In this document: positions 21,184 to 31,114 of the stretch, one piece after another
How the letters are laid out: the number at the start of each line of letters is the position of its first letter
How positions within the stretch are numbered: position 1 is the first letter of the stretch
From: Saprolegnia diclina VS20
Lineage: Eukaryota > Oomycota > Saprolegniomycetes > Saprolegniales > Saprolegniaceae
NCBI RefSeq assembly: GCF_000281045.1
Contig: NW_008246070.1
Span: 1,109,274-1,173,273 of the forward strand
Length of the DNA: 64,000 bases
Direction: 5' to 3'
Made by a program: the position numbers and the translations under genes
Notes under the pieces: generated by a model
What the model saw: the letters and a program-made list of their open reading frames with translations, nothing else
What the model was told of the DNA's origin: nothing
The model's database searches: none

Positions 21184-21897
21184 CTACACGAGGACACGAC
21201 CATACTCGGCATGGGTTCTCTTGTACAATTGGCAGAGCCGAACAAGTTGTTTACCTGGTGGCGCGAGTTTGGGCATTGCAATGGTTTCAGCCGAAAGAAG
21301 CGTCTCGACGATATTTACGCTGTGTGCGATATCATTCGAGTCCTGCTGAAGTACCGAGCCAGCATGGCGGAGGGTGTGATTGGTTGCCAGAAAGCACGTC
21401 ATCGCCTTCTCAAGCTTGGCCACGATCGCCACGCACTCGCTGGACGAGTGGAAACCTCTGGTGTGAAAAGCCTCGAGGATTTTAAGGCGGAACCTCAAGA
21501 GGCCCCCGATGGCGCTGTTGAAGGCCTGCCGTTCGGACTCGATGTTGCAAATGACAGCCTTAACCATCGCTAGTGCATCTTCAAGAGGCGGGGTTGTTAA
21601 CGCTAGCAACCGACCTTTATCGGCCTCTGTTTTGGCCGTGAGGAAGCCACCGAGGGATTTGATGACGTCGTCACACCATGCCGACGATAACGAGGTCAGA
21701 CTTCGGTGAGTCTCCAGTCCGCGCAGTGTGGATTCGTAAATCTCGTCGAGGTGCTTGCGCGCTGGCAAGGCAAGGTGCTTTTTGTCTTCGAGGAGTGCGA
21801 GCATGCATTCTCTGCAGCCGCTCCAGCCGGCCGACCACGCGACGTCATCATGAAATCGGATGCGGCGTCGACGGCACTGGCTTGGCGTCGGAGGCAC
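21184..21897 (-). CDS. hypothetical helical protein
   Basis: A single-exon frame of 237 residues starting at 21897. No family is recognised. The protein is alpha-helical in appearance (KAVICNIESERQAFNSAIGG, ECVAIVAKLEKAMTCFLATN), with an early Cys/Arg-rich segment and no signal or membrane segment. A CCAAT box (22002-22006) about 105 nt upstream of the ATG supports it being a gene. It is similar in size to the 1232-1942 protein, but I see no clear sequence likeness. Confidence 0.5.
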   Translation of the reverse strand: MPPTPSQCRRRRIRFHDDVAWSAGWSGCRECMLALLEDKKHLALPARKHLDEIYESTLRGLETHRSLTSLSSAWCDDVIKSLGGFLTAKTEADKGRLLALTTPPLEDALAMVKAVICNIESERQAFNSAIGGLLRFRLKILEAFHTRGFHSSSECVAIVAKLEKAMTCFLATNHTLRHAGSVLQQDSNDIAHSVNIVETLLSAETIAMPKLAPPGKQLVRLCQLYKRTHAEYGRVLV

Positions 21898-22290
21898 TCA
21901 TGGCAAATTCAAAAGTGATCATCGATGCATCCGACTGCTTCCGTTGCATAAATTATCAACTTGATAATGTTGTTCTATCAAGTGCTTTATACAAGTTTGG
22001 ACCAATCGCAAGTGCCTTCACAACGCCCCCGCACTCCAAGCAATAAGATTCCTACACAGCACCACAAAATACCTCAGTGCGTCTTGACCTTCGCAAACGA
22101 CCTTGGACGGCTACACACCAAACATAATCATCCTCGTTGGCGCCGACCAATATACATGATACTAGAGATATCTTCTTGAGCTGTTTTCAGAGTGAAAGTG
22201 TCCTTTCCAACGGACGTACTGTCCGTTGGAAGGAACGTCTATTAAAATATTAGTCACTGCGTAGGCAGTGGGCGTCTATAGGAGGCTAAG
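21898..22290. other. short intergenic region with 3' hairpin
   Basis: Lies between the zinc-finger stop (22291) and the hypothetical start (21897), both minus strand. It holds the hairpin at 22205-22231 and the CCAAT box at 22002-22006; nothing else is seen. Confidence 0.4.
22205..22231 (-). other. perfect inverted repeat, 3' UTR hairpin candidate
   Basis: Arms TTCCAACGGAC (22205-22215) and GTCCGTTGGAA (22221-22231) are perfect complements around a 5-nt loop GTACT. It lies 60-86 nt beyond the stop codon of the zinc-finger gene, so it would be in its 3' UTR. An effect on mRNA processing or stability is inferred only. Confidence 0.5.
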
Positions 22291-23769
22291 CTACTTGCAG
22301 AGAACCGCCGAGACGAGCATGCGAAACGGGTTGGACGCATCCGAGTCGGACGTGTCCTCGCCCGAGTCTTCGTCTTCAGTCGCGGCGATGCCTTGGGCGA
22401 CCGACTCCTTGAGCACAGTCTCTTGCAGTCGCTGCCACGAGTAGCCGCTCGGGCGGCGGCTCTCGGCAGCGGCTTCATCTTTCTGGTTGCGGCTCGGCGA
22501 GTCGGCCTTGACGGGCTCTTCGGTTGCGCGAATTTCTTCGGCTTTCATATCGACGTCATCTTCGTCGTCCATGTCGTCGTACGCCTCGACCGAGATCTTG
22601 CCGACAACGACACGGTCCCCGAGGCGTGCGTCGCCGTTGCGACCGCCGTGGGCAAAGCAGAAGCCGCCCTTGCGCGCCGTCGTCGAGCAACCAGGTACGA
22701 TGCAGCGCTTCCCGCCGCCGTGCGCGATGCACTTGCCGCGGCTCACGGCGCTGTTACCGCAGCCGTCCGAGTTGCACTTGCGACCGCCGCCATGGGCCTT
22801 GCAGAGACCCATGCGTTGCGCGCTGCTGCGACACGACTCGACCATGCAGCGCTTACCACCGCCGTGCGCAATGCAGAGACCGCCCGTTTTGGCGCTGCTC
22901 TTACAATCGGCAATACTGCAGCGCTTGCCACCGCCATGCGCGCGGCAGAGCTCGCCCGAGACCGCCGAGCTCTTGCAGCCGTCAACCTTGCAGCGATGGC
23001 CGCCGCCGTGCGCGATACAGTACCCGCCTTTCTTGGCGCTGGAGCTGCACCCGCCCATTTGACACCGACCACCGCCGCCGTGGACGTAGCAGAGGCCTCG
23101 GCTCTGAGCGCTGCTCATGCACCCGTCCATTTTGCAGCGACGGCCGCCGCCATGAGCGCGGCACAGCCCCGCCGACGCGACGTGCTTGTTGCAGCCGTCG
23201 GCTTTGCACTTGCGACCGCCGCCATGCAAGACGCAGAGGCCTCTTGAGACGGCACTCGACGCGCATTGATCGTACCGGCAGCGACGACCGCCGCCGTGCG
23301 CCACACACTTGCCACCCGAGACGACATGCTTGGTGCAGCCGTCGTGGCGGCAGCGCGTGCCGCCACCGTGGGCGGGGCAGAGGCCGCGGGACCGCGCGCT
23401 GTTCTCACATCCGGCAAACTTGCATTTCTTGCCGCCGCCGTGCGTAATGCAAAAGCCACCGCCGACCGCGCTGCTTTGGCAGTCGGCGGCTTGGCAGCGC
23501 CGACCACCGCCATGCGCGATGCAGAGGCCGCCGCGCTTGGCGCCCCGCGGGCAGTCGTCGACCGAGCACTTCTTGGCGCTGTTGAGCGTCAAGTTGCCAA
23601 ACGAGTCGACTTCGGGCTCGACGTCTTCGTCGACCTCCGAGTCGGAGCTGTAGTAGTCGACGTCGATCATCTCGTCGTCCTCGTCGTCATAGTCGTCATG
23701 AGTCTCGTCGTGCATGACGACGTCCTTCGTCGGCGACGGCAGCTGGTTGTTGCTGCTGCTCTCGGCCAT
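22291..23769 (-). CDS. WRKY19-like zinc-finger repeat protein (13 fingers)
   Basis: A single-exon protein of about 490 residues from the ATG at 23769; an in-frame upstream Met at 23847 is possible. After an acidic N-terminus (DDYDDEDDEMIDVDYYSSDS) come 13 head-to-tail units of 24 residues. Each follows C-x4-C-[GD]-C-type spacing: RC..DGC.SSA.S.GLC.AHGGG, with three Cys and one His placed to bind zinc. This is the WRKY19-like finger, which is abundant in oomycetes and often annotated from plant WRKY19, though the WRKY DNA-binding domain itself is absent. The C-terminus is acidic with a KxDSPSRNQK stretch and a Ser/Asp tail. A nuclear nucleic-acid or protein-binding role is inferred. Confidence 0.88.
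   Translation of the reverse strand: MAESSSNNQLPSPTKDVVMHDETHDDYDDEDDEMIDVDYYSSDSEVDEDVEPEVDSFGNLTLNSAKKCSVDDCPRGAKRGGLCIAHGGGRRCQAADCQSSAVGGGFCITHGGGKKCKFAGCENSARSRGLCPAHGGGTRCRHDGCTKHVVSGGKCVAHGGGRRCRYDQCASSAVSRGLCVLHGGGRKCKADGCNKHVASAGLCRAHGGGRRCKMDGCMSSAQSRGLCYVHGGGGRCQMGGCSSSAKKGGYCIAHGGGHRCKVDGCKSSAVSGELCRAHGGGKRCSIADCKSSAKTGGLCIAHGGGKRCMVESCRSSAQRMGLCKAHGGGRKCNSDGCGNSAVSRGKCIAHGGGKRCIVPGCSTTARKGGFCFAHGGRNGDARLGDRVVVGKISVEAYDDMDDEDDVDMKAEEIRATEEPVKADSPSRNQKDEAAAESRRPSGYSWQRLQETVLKESVAQGIAATEDEDSGEDTSDSDASNPFRMLVSAVLCK
22636..23575 (-). repeat. 72-bp tandem repeat array encoding 13 zinc fingers
   Basis: Thirteen 72-bp units lie in one frame and one orientation. Constant positions are the Cys, Cys, Cys, His ligands and the HGGG linker; the residues between fingers 4 and 6 (CTKHVVSGG, CNKHVASAG) are near-copies, showing recent unit exchange. 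The unit is 24 codons. Confidence 0.85.
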
Positions 23770-24238
23770 GACCGCGGATATCTGAAAATGAATGTCGACC
23801 TCCGCCGCAGCGCGCCGCAGCGTTCGTTGGCGAAACCCCCGAAACAACCGATTGGCGCGACAATTAAATTCTATACAAACGCCAAGCTATTGCATCAAAT
23901 AAAATGCTGTGCTTGTGGGTTTCGATATCTTCTGAAAGGCCACGCCCAAGCGGCGTCCCATACAAACATCCTGTGTAAAAGGAGGGGTGAGTGCTATACG
24001 TGGCGTTTCGGCGCCGAATAACAAGAAAGGACGGACCAATCAATGGCGTTGGAACCGAAGATGGATCGCCACCGGATCGAACGTCCCGCGCGCTATCTTT
24101 CGATTCTTTGACCTTGATTGTACGGCTGCATACAAACAAGAAGACGTACACCGTGCATGAGTCTGCATTCGTACAAGGTACATTACCGCGGCGGCACGGC
24201 AGGAGGCAAAACGCGCGCGTCGAGTACCTCGCGACTAA
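23770..24238. other. intergenic upstream of zinc-finger gene
   Basis: Contains inverted CCAAT words at 23851-23855 (82 nt upstream of the zinc-finger ATG) and a CCAATCA near 24035. No gene is seen. Confidence 0.35.
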
Positions 24239-26688
24239 CTAGGCAAACGCCTTGGACCACATCTTCTTCTCCTTGTCGGCTTGCTTCTTCATGTAGGCCT
24301 TGAGGCGGTCGTGGCAAATCACAATCGCACGGTCGTCCGGCGTCAACCGGTGCGCTTCCTATGCAAACGTGTCATGAGGCTGTAGACGAAGTGTGCGATC
24401 GAACCGTAATGTCGGTGTGGGCCTTCTCGTAGTCCTTGAGCTTCTCGTACGCGATCGCGCGACGGTAGAGTGCCTTGGTGTTGGTCGCATCCAAATCGAG
24501 CGCGTCCTTGCAGTTGGACACAGCCTTCTGGTACGCCTCGAGCTTGAGGTAGCACTGCGCCAAGTTGAGGTACAAGCTCAGCTTGACGGCCTTGACTTCG
24601 GCCGCATCTTCCGGGCGCAAGTCGAAAAACTTGGACGCGTGCGTCAACGCCTATTCGAGGAGACCATATAGCATGTGATAAGGCACGCTAGGTACCTTGA
24701 CGTAGCGGGCCGCGGCGTGCTGCACGTTGCCGCCGCGGAAGAGCTCGTTGCCTTCATCCTACGCCCGGATTCAAAGATTGACTCCAACTGGCGACAACTG
24801 TACCTTGTTCTTCATCACGAGGCGCATGCGGTCCGGCGTCTTGAGCTACAGAGACTATGTCGTCACAGTGACGTGGCTTGCCACGACATCGCACCTTGCG
24901 AAAGTCATGGTCGTCGTCGTCCTTGGTCTCGAGTGCTGCCTTGGCCGACTCGGCCTCCAAGTGCGCCTCAAGCGCAGCGTCTTCCTTGGCAACCGCTGCA
25001 AAGTAGGCACTGCACGAGTTCGTAATGTCCTAACAATGACTATGAGACATGTGATCCCGTCGTCAGCGACTGTACGGTCTTGAGCTGCGCGACGCGCTGC
25101 GTGGCGACTTCCAGCGTCGCGACCTCGGCTTCTTCCGAGTAGAACCAGTCCTCGGCCGCATCCAAGAACGGGTTGAGGACGTTGTAGTCGATGAGGTTGC
25201 CATGCTTCTGGTTCGCCTTGCCGCGCATCTCGTACACGAACGTCTCGATCTCGTTGCGCTTGTTCGCAAGGAGGTAGTTGGCCTCGTCCTGCGCCTGCAT
25301 CGCCGTCTCAAGCGCGATCCATTCGGGCGACACGTCCACATCCTGCGTCGCCAAGAGGTCCTCGGCCGACGCCGCGCCGACCGCAACCGCAGTCGCGCTG
25401 TCGAGCATACGGCCCAAGGGCACACTGTCACCGACGACCTTGGTGATCGCAGCCTGGAGGAGCGGTTTGCGAGTGCCGCCACCGACAATCTCGACCGAAA
25501 CCAAGTCGCTGCCCGCGACGTTTGCCGACGTCAAGAGGCCCACGAGCAGCTGCTCGAGCGCAGCCGCATGCGCGGCGTTGAGCGCGTCAAACTCGGTCTT
25601 GGTGAGCGTAAGCGTGAGGTCGCAGTCATTGCCGAGGTTCTCGACTTGGACGATGGCTTCCGGGATCGTCGAGAGGAGCTTCTTGAGCTGCTCGCAGGCC
25701 GCGAGAAGCCGGCGACCCTGGCGCGAGTGGCCCTGGATGTCAAGGCCGTGAGACGCCTTGAGCTTGGCCTGGAAGTGATGGAAAATCGACTTGTCAAAGT
25801 TGCTAGAACACTTGTCGTGAGAGATATGGACGCGGCAGTGCGATGATATGGTACACTGAGCCGAGATCGCCCTTGTACGCGTGAGCCAGCACCGTTTCAC
25901 CCGTCGCTACTCGTCAGTGATGACACCAATGTGACAAGAAGAGGCTACCGTTGAGGCGCACCACCGCTGCGTTCGTCGTCGAGTGGCCGACATCAACAAT
26001 CATGATGGTCTTGGTCTCGGTCTCGTCCTTGATGGGGTGCTTGCGATGGAAGCAGCGTGCAAGAGCTACAGACACGGGCTAAGATCACCAGAGATTGCAT
26101 TGACGAGCCGAACCAGCATCGCGGCCAACGACACCAGCCGCCCCAAAGCCTGCAATCTTGGCCGCCTGGAGAACTGCGCGCTTCTCCGCGTCGCCCCACC
26201 CGCTCGGGACCGCAATACCGACGAGGATGTTCTCGAGCGGCGTGGTCTGGACGTTGCTGCCGATCTTGCCAAAGACCATAGCCAGCAGCTGCACCGGCGT
26301 GAAGAGCTTCTCGCCGTTGTTGTACTGGACCTGCGCCGCAGCCTCGCCGGACGCCGTCTGGACGTATGCGGCGCGCGGACACGGAAACGCGGCCATCTGC
26401 GCAAGAACTTCTTGGTGCGACTTGCCAAGGAACATATTGATGTGGTCGACAGTATTGGCCGGGTTCGTGCTCGACGACAAGACGGCGGCTTCGCCAAGCA
26501 AGCGCTCCTTGTCCTTGAAGGCCACGAGCGTCGCCGTGGTCATACCACCAAGCTCATTGAGAACAATTTCGCCCGACGGGCGCGCGACGACGCAGCGCTG
26601 GGACCCCTATAGAGTACAGTAGAGGTTACACGAATGCTCGATGATTATGGAAGCCAGGACGCACGAGGTCGATGCCAATGTACTCCAT
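24239..26688 (-). CDS. Hsp70/Hsp110-like ATPase with helical lid and C-terminal TPR clamp
   Basis: A multi-exon gene; the short first exon (MEYIGIDL) joins GSQRCVVARPSGEIVLNELG across about 58 nt. The nucleotide-binding domain shows NPANTVDHINMFLGKSH, LVGIAVPSGW, AAKIAGFG, MIVDVGHSTTNAAVVRLN and SVEIVGGGTRKPLLQA, as in Hsp110/Hsp70. About 20 residues after the end of this domain (DSATAVAVGAA) the chain enters lid-like helices (EIETFVYEMRGKANQKHGNL). The beta substrate-binding domain, with its usual DVTPLSLG opening, is missing in a continuous reading frame. After an acidic linker come three TPR units with the two-carboxylate-clamp residues (KDEGNELF, LYLNLAQCYLK, KALYRRAIAYEK). It could be an Hsp90- or Hsp70-binding co-chaperone. 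Confidence 0.85.
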
Positions 26689-27248
26689 CGTGCTACGCTG
26701 ACGTGCTGGAATGAGACCGACCAATGACACATGGTATCCGGACACAGCAGTAGCGACACATGTATTCTAATCGCACACCACATTTGCGGATGCCCACCAG
26801 GTGAGCATGCCAGCTTATGCCTGCTTAGAGTTCTGAGCACTTATTGGGATAAGAAATACTGCAAAAAAGCGGCTCGAGGTGCTAGCCACACGTATCGGGA
26901 TAGAAAGAGAAGCCGATAGAGCTGGGTTGCAGGGATATCGACGAGATCCCGCAAGGCACGTGGAATGCCGCATCATGGAGCGTCTTCGGCTGCCTTCCAG
27001 AACGTCAAGTTGGGTGTTTCAAGCGTCCGGATACCCCCGGCCACACCATCGAAACAAGTTTGCTCTTTGTTAACGACGGACATGGTGCTATTTTATCAGT
27101 CTTCTCTCCACCAATTTTCCCGTTAAGTTGAATACTTGAGAGTGTAAACTTAAGTGGATGAGCACACATTCTTGTGAAGGGCGTGAATGATGGTAGTAAG
27201 AAACCCAACTGCCCGCGCATCGGCGCGGCTGATTACCCAAGGCGCACC
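26689..27248. other. divergent promoter region (Hsp110-like / HNH gene)
   Basis: Contains CCAAT at 26721-26725 (33 nt upstream of the chaperone ATG) and TATCCGGA near 26733. No heat-shock element array is evident by eye, and no gene. Confidence 0.35.
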
Positions 27249-28085
27249 ATGGACGAGACCCTCGTGTGCTCTGTGGAAGAGGCTCTGTGCGACGGTCTTG
27301 TCGCTGCGAAGATTGACGGGGCCATGGTCGACTACGTCGTCGAGCTCGTGCTGGCGGCCTGGGACGACGCCTACACGACCACGATGGCCAAGCCACGCAA
27401 GAAGAAGGCGGTGCCGCTGGAGCCTGATGCAGTGCGAGCGCAGTGTCTAGCCTCCGCTCTTGAAGAAACGCTCTTGGACGCACAGCCAACTCTGCAGCTG
27501 GACCCAGCCGCAGACATTCGGTCGCTCATCTCGGATACCCAGGCGCTTCTGCACGATGTGCTGTACCCACCGGCGCCGGCGCCAACGACGTCGCCGTTTG
27601 TCGTGGGTGGCACTTGCTTGGCCATTCTGGAGGAAGACGACGAGTGGCACGAGGCAGAGATCACGTCGGTTGAGGACTTGGTGGCACAACGTATCCAAGT
27701 CAACTTTGTCGAGTTTGACAAGCGCCAGGACGTCCCCATCTCGCTTATCGTGCTGCCCGACGACATTGCAGACAGCGAGGACGATGTCGTGACCGGCTGC
27801 GAGCTTTGCGAGCGAGCCATGAACCTCACGGCGCACCACCTCGTGCCACGGCAGTGCCACGCCAAGTTTCTCCAGCGTGGGTTCAGCCGTGAGTACCTCA
27901 ACCGGACGATTCTGATTTGCCGGCAATGCCACTCCAAGATCCACGCAACAGAAGACAACAAGGTGCTCGCAAGCGAGTTTAACACGCTGGAGAAGCTCTT
28001 GGCGCACGAAGCGATTGCACGCTACGTCCAGTACGCAAGGAAGCAAAAGACGCGCGTGCGTCCGCGGGGCCAGAAACAAGGCTGA
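27249..28085 (+). CDS. HNH-type zinc-binding protein with Tudor-like segment
   Basis: A 278-residue intronless protein; the ATG at 27249 is preferred over the in-frame 27174. The N-terminal half is helical and acidic. The middle (VGGTCLAILEEDDEWHEAEI, then VNFVEFDKRQDVPISLIVLP) has the look of a Tudor/SMN-like barrel. The C-terminal module is C-x2-C (CELCERAM), LTAHHLVPRQCHAKFLQRGF, YLNRTILICRQCHSKIH, an HNH endonuclease-like fold with AHH and Cys-x2-Cys zinc ligands, as in widespread small fungal and protist HNH proteins. Nuclease activity is not certain. A basic tail (KQKTRVRPRGQK) could bind nucleic acid. Confidence 0.75.
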   Translation: MDETLVCSVEEALCDGLVAAKIDGAMVDYVVELVLAAWDDAYTTTMAKPRKKKAVPLEPDAVRAQCLASALEETLLDAQPTLQLDPAADIRSLISDTQALLHDVLYPPAPAPTTSPFVVGGTCLAILEEDDEWHEAEITSVEDLVAQRIQVNFVEFDKRQDVPISLIVLPDDIADSEDDVVTGCELCERAMNLTAHHLVPRQCHAKFLQRGFSREYLNRTILICRQCHSKIHATEDNKVLASEFNTLEKLLAHEAIARYVQYARKQKTRVRPRGQKQG

Positions 28086-28756
28086 GTTGCAGCATAGACA
28101 CTCCACCACACAACAAACTGGATCCGAAAACGGATCGCCGCCAAGCTGAACTAACCCGCAATTTAATACTTACACCTAGCCGCAACGCGACTGGCTACAG
28201 CGATCAACTGGCGATGGACACCACCCATTAGACGACGCATGCGCGCTGGCAGACACGACGGCTGCGGCACCCTCGTCAAGGACTCGGGCCTGGTCGTTTT
28301 GGAGGAAAACCTCGCTGTCGGTCGCTGAGCTTCTCACAAGGAGCGAAGAAGCAACCGGTGGTTTGCATGGAACCACGATGCGCAGCTACTCCGTACCGTA
28401 GATGCTACTCGGTGTGGGACGACGGCCATTGCTTGAGATTTTTCGAACAGTCCCGGAATTCCCACGTGCCATTTTGGGGTACGTCGTCGCCAAAGGCGGT
28501 CGTCCCGCCGACTGTCCTTGCTGACAGGCATGTCTCTTCGCCTGATAACGCGGGGTGCAGCCCCTCCGAGGCGCGACAGCAACGGCGAGGGCGCTGGCGT
28601 GCGGCGGAGATTGCCGAAGCAGCAACGGTCGTACCCCTTTTTGTCACCATTTTCGCGCGAGAACCCCCTTTTGCAGATTCAACGCGACATGGTTGTTGCC
28701 GTCAGATCATTTCTAAAAAACGACATCGAGCATCCGACAACGCGATCATCAGCAGC
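28086..28756. other. intergenic, no gene recognised
   Basis: The frame of the following gene is open upstream to 28358, but that part is compositionally unlike the coding part (Cys/Arg/Ser-rich). I leave it out of the gene. Confidence 0.35.
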
Positions 28757-29278
28757 ATGCGCTCGTCTCCTATTGCCTGCTCGTCCGCGCGCTGCCTCGC
28801 CGACGACCTCTGGTACCTCGACGCTAGCTTCGGCCTCAAGTACGAGGCCTTCTTGGCGCTCTCACCGACGGCGCCCGAGTCGCCGCCGGCCACGCAGTGC
28901 CACCCGCGCATCTCGCTCACGTGGCCGAGCCGCTCGATGGACCCGAAAACGACGCGAAACGAAGCGGCTGCACCGCGCCGCGTCGGCAATTACTCGCCGC
29001 AGACACGGCGCCAGCGCATCCAGCGGTTCCATGCCAAGCGGCACCAGCGACAGCTCAAGTTTGCGATGCTGGCCGACGATGGCGACGAACACGAGCATGA
29101 CGCAGAGCATAGCTGCCTCTCGTCACCGCTGTGGGTACCGTCGCTCCCGGACGACGACCTCGAAGCAAGCGCGATGATTGATGACACGTTCCAAGAACTG
29201 TGCTTGCCAGACGAGGTTGGGTTCGTCACCGATCACGACAACGACGACGACGAGGTGCTCGAAAATGTGGAGCTGTAG
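28757..29278 (+). CDS. small hypothetical protein with basic CCT-like segment
   Basis: A 173-residue single-exon protein from the ATG at 28757 (MRSSPIACSSARCLADDLWY). A basic segment QTRRQRIQRFHAKRHQRQLK near the middle recalls the first half of a CCT motif (R..RI.R...KR..R), which is common in oomycete proteins, but it is incomplete. The C-terminus is acidic (TDHDNDDDEVLENVEL). A nuclear role is possible; no firm family. It is followed by an AT-rich stretch. Confidence 0.5.
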   Translation: MRSSPIACSSARCLADDLWYLDASFGLKYEAFLALSPTAPESPPATQCHPRISLTWPSRSMDPKTTRNEAAAPRRVGNYSPQTRRQRIQRFHAKRHQRQLKFAMLADDGDEHEHDAEHSCLSSPLWVPSLPDDDLEASAMIDDTFQELCLPDEVGFVTDHDNDDDEVLENVEL

Positions 29279-29704
29279 GCGCCATCTTATCTACCAGTAG
29301 TATATATGTATACCTTATTCAACCCCGCGCTGTTGCTGGTCTTTCCGCTCGCACCTCCGGCGACCTCGTCTCTGTTGGCGTCATCCGTCCTGCCGCCTGC
29401 AGCGTACCGCACTGTCGGCGGCTGCTAAGTACTAGTAGAGTCCCATAAGCTGCAACACAACGCTTGACTCGGTCGACGGTGCTCGCTTGGTATGATCGTG
29501 TCGGCCTTGCCCGCGTCACCGGCTGGGTTCGCCGCGAGCTGGTGCGTTATACGCACGTGCACAGTCTTTGCCCCTTCTGCAGCCATCGTCCGATTCGGTA
29601 CCGGTACCAGGGTGGCCGCCTGTCCCACGAGCCGGCTCATACAGTGGGAGTGCGCAACACGTGGGGTCGTGAATTGCCTTAAAAAAGTACACTTCAAGTT
29701 TGAA
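29279..29704. other. convergent 3' intergenic region
   Basis: Lies between the stop codons of the small hypothetical gene and aspartate aminotransferase. It includes TCGGTACCGGTACC near 29595, a short dyad. No gene is seen. Confidence 0.35.
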
Positions 29705-31114
29705 TTACGCGTGCTGGACAACCTCGGCAATGGCTTCGGCAATGTACTGGACGTTCTTCGAGTTGACGCCGGCCATCGAGATGCGGCCGTCCTTGGTCAA
29801 GTAGATGTGGTGCTTGGTCATCATGCGGTCGACCTGCGGCTCCGTGAGGCCCGTGTAGCAGAACATGCCAATCTGGTCCGTAATGTGGTTCCACTCGGTC
29901 GTCGAGCCGTCAATCTTGGCAATGTTGGCCTTGAGGAGCGACCGCATCGAGATGATGCGATCGGCCATGCTCTTGCACTCGCCGTACCACTGGCGCTTGA
30001 GCTTCTCGTCGCCGAGGATCGCTGAGACGAGGAGCGCGCCATGGATCGGCGGGTTCGAGTACATGGGGCGGATCACAATCTTGAGCTGCGACTCGACGCG
30101 CGCCGCTTCCTCGGCATCCTTGCACACGACGCTGAGCGCACCAACGCGCTCACCGTAGAGGCCAAAGTTCTTGGCGTATGACTGCGACAAGACAATGTTG
30201 TGGCCATCGTCGACAAACTACGGAGCGACTTGAGCATTTAGGAAGCCTTATTATGGGAGGTACCTGGCGAATGGCGGCGGCATCACGGTCGGCATCACCC
30301 GAGGCAAAGCCCTGGTACGCGCAGTCAAAGAAGACGACGTGGTTCTTCTCCTTCATGGCCTTGGAGATGCCAGCCCACTGCTCCTTCGAGGGATCGACAC
30401 CCGTCGGGTTGTGCGCGCACGCGTGGAGGAGGAACACCGACTTTTCGGGGGCGCCCTGGATGTCGCTCATCAAGCCCGAGTAGTTGAGGCCGCGCGAGGC
30501 CGGCTCAAAGTAGGCGTAGCGACGGACGTCGAGGCCAGCATCCTTCATGATCGGAATGTGGTTGCCCCACGTCGGGTTCGGCAAGTAGATCGGCGTGTTC
30601 TTGCCCAAGAAGCGGGCAAAGAAATCACCAGCGAGACGGCAGCCGCCCGTGCCCGAGATCGTCTAATGGAACACTCCATGAGATGTCTATCGCAACGATC
30701 CAAGGGTAGCGTACCTGGACACCCGTGACGCGGCCATCCTTGATGGCCTTCGAGTCGTCGCCGTAGGCGAACTTCAACGAGAGGTCGACAAACTCCTTGA
30801 TACCGGCAATACCAGCGTATTCCTTGTTCTTCTTGGCGTCAATGAGACGCTTCTCGGCTTCCCAAACCGACGGAAGGACGTACGGCTAGAGCCATCATCG
30901 TGAATGACCGGCGAGAGGCGGCGAAGCGTACCTTGCCGTTGTCGTCGCGGTACGCGCCGACACCGAGCGAGACCTTGCGGGCGTCCGTGTCCTTGTTGAA
31001 CTTGTCGGTGAGGCCCAAGATCGGGTCCGCGGGGCCCATGGGCACGTCCTTCAGCCAGGACATGGCGCGGGTCTGGAGCTTCGTGGAGCGGAGAAGGCGG
31101 CGCGCGTGCAGCAT
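29705..31114 (-). CDS. aspartate aminotransferase, mitochondrial type
   Basis: PLP enzyme that exchanges aspartate and 2-oxoglutarate for oxaloacetate and glutamate (malate-aspartate shuttle). The start at 31114 gives a basic presequence ([20 protein letters not shown]) suited to mitochondrial import. Mature-part motifs are [86 protein letters not shown] and [20 protein letters not shown], where the Lys of SYAKN binds PLP. The Arg in the terminal region ([20 protein letters not shown]) binds substrate carboxylate. Introns lie near 30225-30270, 30665-30715 and 30885-30930. A 14-mer with core TATCCGGA lies 117 nt upstream. Confidence 0.94.

Noticed and set aside
22393-23447. Long forward frames opposite the zinc-finger gene
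   Set aside because: Ala/Arg-rich antisense shadows produced by the 72-bp repeat; the reverse strand has the clear finger motifs.
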